NCBI GenBank assembly: GCA_036351335.1
Contig: JAZBOW010000012.1
Location: forward strand, 1 to 20,025
Length of the DNA: 20,025 bases
Direction of reading: 5' to 3'
Source: UBA4459 sp036351335
GTDB lineage: Bacteria > Bacteroidota > Bacteroidia > Bacteroidales > F082
The notes under the pieces were generated by a model. It ran no database searches, had not been told where the DNA came from, and saw only the letters and a program-made list of their open reading frames with translations. The position numbers and the translations under genes were made by a program. How positions within the stretch are numbered: position 1 is the stretch's first letter; each line of letters starts with the position of its first letter. Shown here one piece after another: positions 7,532-15,086 of the stretch.

Positions 7532-8935
7532 ATGAACCAAGTAAAAAGCTATGTTGTTGTAGCATTATCGTATTTGTTGGTGTTGGGTTTCCTAACATCA
7601 TGTCAAACGAATGAAAAGAAAAATCAAGAGAAAAATCAAAATCAAAATCAAAAAGAAGTAGAAATGGAGCATGTTGATTGGAGTAAGAACGCTAACATTT
7701 ACGAAGTGAATATCAGGCAATATACCGAAGAAGGAACTATAAATGCCTTCAGGAAACATTTGCCGAGGTTAAATGAAATGGGTGTGGATATTTTATGGCT
7801 GATGCCGGTGCAACCGATCGGAGAATTAAACAGGAAAGGATCGCTTGGCAGCTATTATTCAGTAAAAGAATATAAAGCAGTGAATCCTGAATTTGGTACA
7901 ATGCAGGACATGAAGAATCTGGTAAAAGAAGCACATGATATGGGCATGTACGTCATTCTTGATTGGGTGGCAAACCATTCCTCATGGGATAATACCTGGG
8001 CTACGGAGCACCCTGAATATTATGTAAAAAATGATGATGGCACCTTCCATTCACCATACGACTGGACGGATGTCATTCAATTAGATTACAACAATCCAGC
8101 AGTTCGTGATAGCATGACACGGGCGCTGAAATTTTGGATTGAAGAGGCCAATATTGATGGCTACCGCTGTGATGTAGCCGGCATGGTGCCCACCGATTTC
8201 TGGAATGATGCCGTTGCGCAGTTAAAACAGATCAAACCTGTTTTTATGCTGGCAGAAGATGAAGATAACCTGAGTTTATTGGAATATGCTTTTGATATGA
8301 ACTACACCTGGAAATTATTGCACCTGATGAATGATATGGCCAAAGGCGAAAAGAATGTAAAAGATCTGTGGGCATACATCAACTGGAATAATCAAACCTA
8401 TTCACCGGAAGATTATCGCATGAATTTTATCACCAACCATGATGAAAACAGTTGGAATGGAACTGTGAAAGAACGCATGGGAGATGCAGCTAAAGCATTC
8501 GCTGTTTTAACCTATACGATTCCCGGTATGCCTTTGGTTTATAGCGGTCAGGAAGCGGGCAATGAAAAAGCCCTGCGTTTTTTTGAAAAAGATACCATTG
8601 ACTGGAGCCAGATTCCATATCAGGATTTCTACACAACACTTAACCGGCTGAAAGAGCAAAATAGAGCTTTATGGAATGGTGCCGCCGGAGGTACAATGAT
8701 AGATATAAGTGCGCCCGGAAACGACAATTTATTTGCCATTCTTCGCGAAAAAGATAAAAACAAAGTAGTGGTGGTTATAAATTTTTCAGTTGAAGAAAGT
8801 GTTTTTCTTGCGAATAGTATGGCCGCTTTTGGAACATACAAGGATGTGTTTAAAAACGAATCTGTGAAAATTTCTGAGTATACCCAACTTAGCATGAAAC
8901 CCTGGTCGTATTTGCTGTTAACAAACCAGGAGTAA
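7532..8935 (+). CDS. GH13 alpha-amylase family lipoprotein
   Basis: A 467-residue GH13 enzyme with a lipoprotein signal peptide (lipobox LTSC, Cys24) and then a Lys/Asn/Gln-rich linker (about 25-43) encoded by a hexanucleotide repeat. Catalytic regions: DWVANH (144-149), GYRCDVAG (210-217, nucleophile Asp214), the strand FMLAEDED (238-245, acid/base probably Glu242) and FITNHDEN (299-306, Asp304). A short beta domain ends the protein. It is much shorter than SusG and lacks visible starch-binding modules. The residues after Cys24 are not the acidic cluster expected of a surface lipoprotein export signal, so anchoring on the periplasmic side is as likely as surface display. It is the last gene of the three-gene hydrolase operon and is followed by a hairpin. 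Exact substrate is unknown; short malto-oligosaccharides are a fair guess. Confidence 0.88.
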   Translation: MNQVKSYVVVALSYLLVLGFLTSCQTNEKKNQEKNQNQNQKEVEMEHVDWSKNANIYEVNIRQYTEEGTINAFRKHLPRLNEMGVDILWLMPVQPIGELNRKGSLGSYYSVKEYKAVNPEFGTMQDMKNLVKEAHDMGMYVILDWVANHSSWDNTWATEHPEYYVKNDDGTFHSPYDWTDVIQLDYNNPAVRDSMTRALKFWIEEANIDGYRCDVAGMVPTDFWNDAVAQLKQIKPVFMLAEDEDNLSLLEYAFDMNYTWKLLHLMNDMAKGEKNVKDLWAYINWNNQTYSPEDYRMNFITNHDENSWNGTVKERMGDAAKAFAVLTYTIPGMPLVYSGQEAGNEKALRFFEKDTIDWSQIPYQDFYTTLNRLKEQNRALWNGAAGGTMIDISAPGNDNLFAILREKDKNKVVVVINFSVEESVFLANSMAAFGTYKDVFKNESVKISEYTQLSMKPWSYLLLTNQE

Positions 8936-8937
8936 TC

Positions 8938-8966
8938 TTGCTGACAATTTCAGATTGTCTTAGCAA
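8938..8966. terminator. Inverted repeat after the hydrolase operon; probable terminator
   Basis: TTGCT-GACAAT (8938-8948) pairs with ATTGTC (8954-8959) and, after a TT bulge, AGCAA (8962-8966), with a TTCAG loop. It begins 3 nt after the stop codon and is followed by an AT-rich run containing TTTTATTT, so it looks like a weak intrinsic terminator. Because it also sits just upstream of lacI, an operator role cannot be excluded. Confidence 0.5.
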
Positions 8967-8986
8967 TCATAATTTTATTTAATTTG
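8955..8986 (+). promoter_or_regulatory. Weak candidate promoter for the LacI-family gene
   Basis: A TTG at 8955-8957 and TTAATTTG at 8979-8986 (one mismatch to TAnnTTTG) are separated by 21 nt, an acceptable -33/-7 spacing for Bacteroidota. The -33 part overlaps the hairpin ending the previous operon. Read-through from the hydrolase genes could also supply lacI expression. Confidence 0.3.
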
Positions 8987-9014
8987 GCGCTATCATTTTA
9001 ACGAATATTTTTAA

Positions 9015-10022
9015 ATGAAGCGTCAGGTGACCATTAAGGATATTGCCAAAAAACTGGGAGTTTCAACTTCTACAGTATCACGGGCTCTGCAGGATCATCC
9101 TGATATTAGTGTAAAAACACGTGAAGCCGTTAAAGAGCTGGCGAAGATTCTGGGCTACAAACCCAATATGGTAGCGCTTAATTTAAAACACAGCCGCACA
9201 AATACCATTGGAGTTTTGGTGCCTGAAGTAGAGCATTACTTTTTTTCCACCATTTTAAATGGGGTAGAAGAGGTAGCCTATAAAAATAACTTCAGCGTAA
9301 TGGTTTTTCAATCGAATGAATCATATATGCGTGAGGTATTGATAGCGCAAACTTTCTTGGCCAACAGGGTAGATGGCTTACTGGCTTCTTTCTCAAAAAA
9401 TACACATGATTTTTCACATTTTCAGCAAATAGTGGATAATGAGATTCCACTGGTATTTTTCGATCGTGAACGGGAAGAACTGCATGCTGATAGTGTGATC
9501 GTGGATGATTATTCCGGAGCTTACAATGCCGTAACACACCTGATCAGTAAAGGGTGCAAAAAAATCGCTTTTTTCTCGGCACCGCAGCATCTTGTGCTGG
9601 GCAAAAACAGGCTGGAAGGATACAAAGCTGCACTTGAGCATCATGGAATAACCTATAACACTGACCTCGTCTATGCTTGCGATACTTATGACCAGGCTGA
9701 AAAAATCTCACGAAGTATTTTAAAAAAACAGGATCGTCCCGATGCCATTTTTGCTGTTAATGATTTAACTGCGATAGGCGCAATGAAAGTCGCCAAACAA
9801 CAGGGATTAAAAATACCTGCAGACATTAAATTCGTAGGATTTGAAAACAGCCGCAGCGCCTGGATTTGTGAACCTGAACTTACAACTGTAGATCAATTTG
9901 GGTTTGAACTGGGTAAAAAAGCCACTGAATTGCTCCTTTCAAGGATCAGGCTAAATTCATTTGATTACAAAACGGAAAAACAAATTGTTAAAACACATTT
10001 GGTAAAGAGGGAAACTACGTGA
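9015..10022 (+). CDS. LacI/GalR-family transcriptional regulator
   Basis: A 335-residue regulator. Residues 5-25 are a typical LacI helix-turn-helix (TIKDIAKKLGVS...TVSRAL). The hinge segment around 50-58 (PNMVALNLK) includes Leu57, in the position of the LacI hinge leucine that inserts into a central CpG step. From about residue 62 (TNTIGVLVP) a periplasmic-binding-protein-like effector domain runs to the end, with DRPDAIFAVND near 250. It lies between the hydrolase operon and susC/susD and is convergent with the latter, so it probably controls the locus in response to a maltodextrin-type sugar. This differs from the Bacteroides sus system, which uses the membrane-bound activator SusR. Whether it represses or activates cannot be read from the sequence. 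Candidate operators are listed at 73-85, 2614-2626 and 14939-14951. Confidence 0.92.
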   Translation: MKRQVTIKDIAKKLGVSTSTVSRALQDHPDISVKTREAVKELAKILGYKPNMVALNLKHSRTNTIGVLVPEVEHYFFSTILNGVEEVAYKNNFSVMVFQSNESYMREVLIAQTFLANRVDGLLASFSKNTHDFSHFQQIVDNEIPLVFFDREREELHADSVIVDDYSGAYNAVTHLISKGCKKIAFFSAPQHLVLGKNRLEGYKAALEHHGITYNTDLVYACDTYDQAEKISRSILKKQDRPDAIFAVNDLTAIGAMKVAKQQGLKIPADIKFVGFENSRSAWICEPELTTVDQFGFELGKKATELLLSRIRLNSFDYKTEKQIVKTHLVKRETT

Positions 10023-10050
10023 ATCATATCTGATCTAATAATATAAATGA

Positions 10051-10080
10051 GAAAAGCAAGACTATTTGCCCTGCTTTTCC
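10051..10080. terminator. Bidirectional terminator between lacI and susD
   Basis: GAAAAGCA (10051-10058) pairs with TGCTTTTC (10072-10079) around a 13-nt loop. CTTTT follows on the plus strand and a T-rich stretch on the minus strand. It lies in the 79-nt gap between the convergent lacI and susD genes, as expected for a shared terminator. Confidence 0.6.
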
Positions 10081-10101
10081 TTTTAATAACTTGTTTTGCT
10101 T

Positions 10102-11682
10102 TTAATTATATCCAAAATTTTGCTGCAGGTTGCCATTTGCCTGGATTTGTGCTTCAGGAATAGGCCATAATGTTACATGCGAAGGTGATACTTCCGGCTT
10201 TTCCCACCTGGTATCTAAATAAACGCCAAACCTGATCATGTCTGACCGGCGAAATCCTTCTGCATAAAGCTCTCTGCCTCGTTCAGCTAAGAGAATTTCG
10301 TAATTCAATTCTCCCAGAGCTGTAGCGCCTGCCCTGCTTCTCACCTGATTCACAAGGCTCATAGCAGTTCCCATGTCACCGCCTGATCGCATCAGTGCTT
10401 CAGCTTTCATTAAAAGCACATCGGCATATCTGAAAATCGGATAGTCGTTGCTTGTATAACGGTCGCTGCCTTCAATAAAGGGGAATTTAGCTACCCTAGC
10501 TCCGGCCTGGCGCAAACAGTTTGGTTCCAGCATATTGATTACCGGTGTAAGGTTTAAAGGTGCACCATCCGGATCAATGGGGGCTGTTGGATTTTGCGGA
10601 TTAAATTTCTCATAACTCGGGTCCTCTACCGGTGTGCCATCAGCATAAAACTGAGGTCCGGTTAGTAAACCATTGCGCCTTGTGTCGACATCCTCAAAAG
10701 AATTGTAGAGAGATTCCTGAATGCTGAGGCCATTCCATGTAGCTTCTTCCAGTTTGTATTTGTCCTGCAAATTATAATGCAGGGTAAACAAATGGATTTC
10801 AAATACAGGTGCCGAAACCTGGTCGAACGCGATACCCAAAATATACTCGGGAGAAGTAGTGGCGTCTTCTTCAAAATTGGTAAAGAAGTTGGGGGTTAAA
10901 CTAAAATTACCTGTCATTATTGAGTCGCAGGCCATCGAAGCTTTTTCCCATTGCGCTGTGCCTGTGTACACTTCGGCATTCAGATAGAGTTTTGCCAACA
11001 CCATTTGGGCTGCGTAATAATTCATACGACCAAAATAGTCGAGCCCTGTTTTCTTTGATAAATGTGGCATGACTGCTAATAGTTCACTTTCAATAAACTC
11101 GTATACTTCCTGTCTGCTTTTTGTGCTTGGTTTAAAGTCAGCTGGTACATTAAATTCTGTTTGAATCGGCACATTGCCGTAAATATCAATAAGCCAGTAA
11201 TAATATAAGGCTCTGAGTGCACGCAACTCTGAAACTGCAGGTGTTACATCCACATCTTCCAATGCTTCAAACTGGAAGATGAGCCTGTTACAGGTATTCA
11301 CGCCATAAAATATGGTATTCCACCATCTGCCCACATAGGCTTCGCTTGGTGTGTAGGTTAATCTGTGCCAGCGGTGCCATTCACCACCATCAAGCCAGTC
11401 GCCACCTCTTTGTGGTACACATAGAATATCGGTTCCGGCATCCATGCCAATGCCATATTTATGACCAAATACCTGGTATAGATTTGTGTATGCTGTTCCA
11501 AAAGCGTAAATCAGGTTGTCAGGATCTTCGAATAACTTGTCTCCTGTAATATCCGAATACACCTCCTCATCCAGCTTGGTACACGATTGTTGGGTTCCGA
11601 CTCCAATTAATAAGAGAGTTACCAACACTACTTTAAATGATATGATTATTTTTTTCATGAGATTCTTATTTTTTGTAGTCAT
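10102..11682 (-). CDS. susD: SusD/RagB-family starch-binding outer membrane lipoprotein
   Basis: A 526-residue SusD-family protein that forms the lid of the SusC transporter and binds oligosaccharides at the cell surface. Its ATG shares one base with the susC stop codon (TAATG), suggesting translational coupling. A second in-frame ATG at 11658 (residue 9, MKKIIIS) gives a more typical signal peptide and may be the true start. The signal peptide ends at a lipobox-like QQSC (Cys34), with an unusual Gln at the -3 position. SusD features: the tetratricopeptide-type helices around 125-170 (GVNTCNRLIF, ELRALRALYYYWLIDIYGNVP), and the C-terminal segment 415-526 with YPIFRYADVLLMKAEAL, AERGRELYAEGFRRSDMIRFG and LWPIPEAQI. 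An aromatic cluster (Trp96, Trp103, Trp106, Trp120-121) may contribute to glucan binding. The starch specificity is inferred from the neighbouring GH13/GH31 genes. Confidence 0.93.
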   Translation of the reverse strand: MTTKNKNLMKKIIISFKVVLVTLLLIGVGTQQSCTKLDEEVYSDITGDKLFEDPDNLIYAFGTAYTNLYQVFGHKYGIGMDAGTDILCVPQRGGDWLDGGEWHRWHRLTYTPSEAYVGRWWNTIFYGVNTCNRLIFQFEALEDVDVTPAVSELRALRALYYYWLIDIYGNVPIQTEFNVPADFKPSTKSRQEVYEFIESELLAVMPHLSKKTGLDYFGRMNYYAAQMVLAKLYLNAEVYTGTAQWEKASMACDSIMTGNFSLTPNFFTNFEEDATTSPEYILGIAFDQVSAPVFEIHLFTLHYNLQDKYKLEEATWNGLSIQESLYNSFEDVDTRRNGLLTGPQFYADGTPVEDPSYEKFNPQNPTAPIDPDGAPLNLTPVINMLEPNCLRQAGARVAKFPFIEGSDRYTSNDYPIFRYADVLLMKAEALMRSGGDMGTAMSLVNQVRSRAGATALGELNYEILLAERGRELYAEGFRRSDMIRFGVYLDTRWEKPEVSPSHVTLWPIPEAQIQANGNLQQNFGYN

Positions 11683-14681
11683 TAAAATGTGATGCTGGCA
11701 CCAACGGTGAAGCTTCTGGTTCTGAAATAGGTTTTTTCCCTGTCAATACCCGGAGCCAGAGGATTGTTGTTGTCATTTGCATCGCCATATCGCACTTCAG
11801 GAGAAACGCCTGAATAATTGGTTAGCGTAAACAGGTTTTGACCTGATAAGTATATTCGCATGGTTTGTACATATTTGCTTTCTCTGAAATCAAATTGATA
11901 CCCGAGGGAGAAGTTGTCTAGTGAAACAAAATCCGCTTTCTCTACATGCACGTTTGAATAAACCGGTCCATTAGTGGCATCCATATAATCCAGCGCCTGG
12001 TTCATACCGCTTTGGATGCCCATCACAACCGGAACACCATACCTGGCATTATTTACATTTACCAATGAATGCCCGAAAACACCTCTGATAAAGAAACTTA
12101 CACTGAATTTGCCAATGTTGAAATTGTTTCCCCATCCGATTTCAAAATCGGGCAGGCCGCTTCCAACAATTTCATAATCTTCATATTTAACAGGATTTGA
12201 GCCTATACCGTCAACAGTGTCACTTGGCATTTTGTATGTAAGAAGACCTGCCGAATCAATCTCATAAAATATGGGTGCAATAATTTGACCAATAGGCTGA
12301 CCTTGCTCAACAAGAACTGTTTGCACACCTGTTAGGAATGGTGCACCTAATTCACCAAAATATATAACCGGATCATTATCTACCAAGTCGCTGGTGATCG
12401 TCACAAGTTCTGTTTCGAAATATTTTGAAAGATTGAATCCGGTAGACCAGCCCCATTTGGGTTTTTCAAATACTTTCCAGTTTACGGCAAATTCTATTCC
12501 TGAATTTTTCAACTCTCCTAAATTTAGCCACATTCGGTCTGCTGCATAAGGGGGAACAGGCACCTGGAACTCAAGCAATAGGTCAGAGCTGTTACTCTGG
12601 TAATAATCAATAGAACCACTGATCTTGTAATCCAATAAGTAAAAGTCGAGACCGATATCGAATTCTGCTTTTGTTTCCCATTGAAGGTCGGGGTTCGCAT
12701 TACGTACCGGTGAAAAAGCCTGTATATAATCGCCATTGTAAAAGAACTGATCATCGCCAATATTGAATCGTTCCTGGGCTAAATAAGGCTCTCCGGGTAA
12801 GTTACCGGTTACACCGTAACCTCCTCTTAATTTAAGTTGGTTTACATAAGGAATGTCGACAAATTTAGCAATGTCAACACCTGCACTTACAGCCGGAAAA
12901 TTTCCCCACTTATTGTTTTCACCAAACATGGTTGAACCGTCACGTCTGAAACTTCCTGTTAAATAAATACCGTCGAGGAAAGTGAAGGATGCCCTCGCAA
13001 AAAAGCCTACCAGGTTGCTTTTACTGTGGTAACTGTGCATGGTTTCTTTGTTGGCTTTATCAACCGATGCGGAACCTAAGTTGTGATAGGTAAAACCATC
13101 AGTTAAAAACCCTTCGCCATAGGCCCATAATTCGTCATTAATTTCTTGTTGCCATGAGTAACCGCCCAAAATGTTAAAACTGATTTTTTCCCAGCGTTTT
13201 TCATAATTCGCCGTCAGTTCAAAAAGTTGTTTGGTGCGGTCCTTGGTTTCCTTCCTAGCAAAACCTTTATGTACGCCTGTACCATAAGGTGTCCAGAAAG
13301 CATTTTTGCTCCAGTAATTGCCATACAACTCATAATCCTGCGAAACAGAATAAAAACTGGAAATCTTTAATCCTTTAATTGGTTCAAGCACGGCTCTTAA
13401 ACTTCCGTTTATTCCTGATTTTTTGCCATCCAGCGTGCCCTGTTCAATAATAGCGACCGGGTTGTAAAAGGCAAATGCCTGACGCTGGAAATAACCTCCC
13501 CATTCCTGCGAAAAGGCATCCACAGAATCGGTTGTTGCCATCACAGGTGCCGTAGGATTATAACGGGCTGAATAGGTCATGGCATCATCTTGCGCATAAT
13601 CTTCTTCACGTAAGGTAGCCGACATATTGAAATCAAGAGTTAACATATCGTTAAGTCCTTTTTGCGTGAAGTTCAAACGGCCGTTTAGCTGTTCATAACC
13701 TGTTGATTTGACAACACCATTTCCACCCCTGTAATTGAAAGAAACACGGTAACTGGAATTTTTAGTAGCACCATGGGCCGCAAGGTTATACGCCTGCTGA
13801 AATGCGTTCTGTGTGATTTCATCCATCCAGTCGGTTGTATTATTGTAGTTGGTTGAATTTGAAAATTTCAAGTAATCTTCAGCCGACAATACATCCAGTT
13901 TCTTCGCCACCATATCCGCGGTAAAATCGGCGTTGAATGTTAGGTTGAATGTTTTTTGGTCCCCACTTACAAATTTACCTTTCTTGGTGGTGATGATAAT
14001 AACCCCGGAAGCAGCTTTCGTACCATAAATAGCTGCTGCGGATGCGTCTTTTAATATGTCAAATGAGGCCACATCATTAGGGTCAAGTGAGTTCATTAAA
14101 GCGCTGGTTCCCTGCACACCGTCAATGATGATAAGGGGCTCTGTGTTGGAACCAAAAGTAGAAAGTCCCCTGATCCGAATATTGAAATCCTGGTTGGGAT
14201 CGCCACCCGGTTTTGAGATGGAAACACCTGCTACACGGCCCTGGATAAGTTGGATCGGATCACTGATATTACCGCTGTTGAAATCTTCAGGCTTAACCCG
14301 GCTGATGGCACTGGTAACTTCTTTTGTTTTTTGTGTGCCATACCCCACAACAACTACTTCCTGTAATTCTTCTCCCGGTGCTAAAACCACATCTATTTTA
14401 TCCGAAGTAATCGGAATAAGTTGTGTGGCATAACCTACATAGGAAAACCTGAGTGAACTTAAAGTATCAGGAACGTTAAGGTGATACTTACCATCAATGT
14501 CAGTTACCGTACCCTGGCCCATATCGCTGCCAAATGTAACATTGACACCAATTAAAGTTTCACCGGTCTCTGCATCTGTCACTGTACCTGTTACAGTCCT
14601 CTGTTGCGCTTGCAATTGTAGTAAGCCGAACATAAGGAAAACAAACAGGAATGCTCTGATAAAACGTAAATTTTCAAGCAT
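11682..14681 (-). CDS. susC: SusC/RagA-family TonB-dependent outer membrane transporter
   Basis: A 999-residue TonB-dependent importer for the oligosaccharides captured by SusD. A signal peptide (1-25, cleaved near LQAQ) is followed by a carboxypeptidase-regulatory-like domain (about 28-102; TVTGTVTDAETGETLIGVNV). A TonB-box/plug start with the SusC-typical EVVVVGYGTQKTKEVTSAIS (108-127) comes next, then the plug (to about 236, including IRIRGLSTFG, PLIIIDGV, ILKDASAAAIYG and ASGVIIITTKKG) and a beta-barrel ending FTVGASITF. Length and domain order are normal for SusC. It is the first gene of the susC-susD unit and is divergent from the T9SS starch-binding gene across a 405-nt gap. Energy would come from TonB-ExbBD, not encoded here. 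Maltodextrin transport is inferred from context. Confidence 0.95.
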   Translation of the reverse strand: MLENLRFIRAFLFVFLMFGLLQLQAQQRTVTGTVTDAETGETLIGVNVTFGSDMGQGTVTDIDGKYHLNVPDTLSSLRFSYVGYATQLIPITSDKIDVVLAPGEELQEVVVVGYGTQKTKEVTSAISRVKPEDFNSGNISDPIQLIQGRVAGVSISKPGGDPNQDFNIRIRGLSTFGSNTEPLIIIDGVQGTSALMNSLDPNDVASFDILKDASAAAIYGTKAASGVIIITTKKGKFVSGDQKTFNLTFNADFTADMVAKKLDVLSAEDYLKFSNSTNYNNTTDWMDEITQNAFQQAYNLAAHGATKNSSYRVSFNYRGGNGVVKSTGYEQLNGRLNFTQKGLNDMLTLDFNMSATLREEDYAQDDAMTYSARYNPTAPVMATTDSVDAFSQEWGGYFQRQAFAFYNPVAIIEQGTLDGKKSGINGSLRAVLEPIKGLKISSFYSVSQDYELYGNYWSKNAFWTPYGTGVHKGFARKETKDRTKQLFELTANYEKRWEKISFNILGGYSWQQEINDELWAYGEGFLTDGFTYHNLGSASVDKANKETMHSYHSKSNLVGFFARASFTFLDGIYLTGSFRRDGSTMFGENNKWGNFPAVSAGVDIAKFVDIPYVNQLKLRGGYGVTGNLPGEPYLAQERFNIGDDQFFYNGDYIQAFSPVRNANPDLQWETKAEFDIGLDFYLLDYKISGSIDYYQSNSSDLLLEFQVPVPPYAADRMWLNLGELKNSGIEFAVNWKVFEKPKWGWSTGFNLSKYFETELVTITSDLVDNDPVIYFGELGAPFLTGVQTVLVEQGQPIGQIIAPIFYEIDSAGLLTYKMPSDTVDGIGSNPVKYEDYEIVGSGLPDFEIGWGNNFNIGKFSVSFFIRGVFGHSLVNVNNARYGVPVVMGIQSGMNQALDYMDATNGPVYSNVHVEKADFVSLDNFSLGYQFDFRESKYVQTMRIYLSGQNLFTLTNYSGVSPEVRYGDANDNNNPLAPGIDREKTYFRTRSFTVGASITF

Positions 14682-14740
14682 AAAAGTTGATTTTATTGGT
14701 TTTTGATTTATTATTTGTTACGAAGTTACTAAATTAAATA

Positions 14741-14748
14741 CAAAAATA
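14741..14748 (-). promoter_or_regulatory. Candidate -7 element for susC-susD
   Basis: The minus strand reads TATTTTTG, a full match to TAnnTTTG, about 60 nt before the susC ATG at 14681. The implied leader is roughly 50 nt. No clear -33 TTG is present upstream of it. Confidence 0.4.
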
Positions 14749-14913
14749 ATACATGTGATAATTGGGTTCATAAACTATATCATTGACTACTGTATTATCA
14801 ATCATGAATGGTTATTATTATTTCATTGAAATAAACGTAAGTTGTACAAAACCAGTTGAATATATTACAAACGCTGGAGGTTGCGTAATTTCATGTATTT
14901 TAAGGTTCTGATT

Positions 14914-14921
14914 TAGTTTTG
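14914..14921 (+). promoter_or_regulatory. Candidate -7 element for the T9SS starch-binding gene
   Basis: TAGTTTTG is a full match to TAnnTTTG. A start about 7 nt downstream would place the candidate operator (14939-14951) just inside the transcript, a usual roadblock position for a LacI-type repressor, and would give a leader of about 160 nt. The competing element at 15038-15045 (one mismatch) would give a shorter leader. Confidence 0.4.
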
Positions 14922-14938
14922 CTTAACAATTATTTAAC

Positions 14939-14951
14939 ACAATCGTTTGCA
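14939..14951. promoter_or_regulatory. Candidate LacI-family operator (copy 3)
   Basis: ACAATCGTTTGCA is identical to the site at 73-85 and CG-centred (CAAT-CG-TTTG). It lies between susC and the divergent starch-binding gene, about 18 nt downstream of the candidate rightward -7. Binding by the LacI-family protein encoded at 9015-10022 is an inference. Confidence 0.45.
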
Positions 14952-15086
14952 TCAGCCTTTTACACCATATGTTATAGCGTGCAAAGTTTTTTTTTAATCC
15001 GCACCATCAGTTATTATGTAACCAGACAAAAAATCGTTATCTTAGCACGAACAAAAAAATCAATTATTCATTTAAACCTTTATAAC

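Larger units (their letters stand above)
14682..15086. other. Divergent regulatory region between susC and the T9SS starch-binding gene
   Basis: This 405-nt AT-rich stretch has no convincing gene; an open frame from 14919 into the next CDS is only its upstream extension and lacks coding character before 15087. It holds a candidate susC -7 (14741-14748), a candidate rightward -7 (14914-14921), a candidate operator (14939-14951), an imperfect -7-like TATCTTAG at 15038-15045, and an 8-base palindrome TTGTACAA near 14842. It is the longest intergenic region of the window and the likeliest control point for the surface proteins. Confidence 0.6.

Noticed and set aside
7604..7613. CAAACGAATG, one mismatch from the candidate operator core
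   Set aside because: It lies in the coding sequence for the lipobox region, and similar AAACGAA strings are frequent in coding DNA here.
14919..15086. Upstream extension of the T9SS starch-binding protein
   Set aside because: The extra 56 residues are not signal-like, while ATG 15087 begins a standard signal peptide; the stretch holds the candidate promoter and operator.
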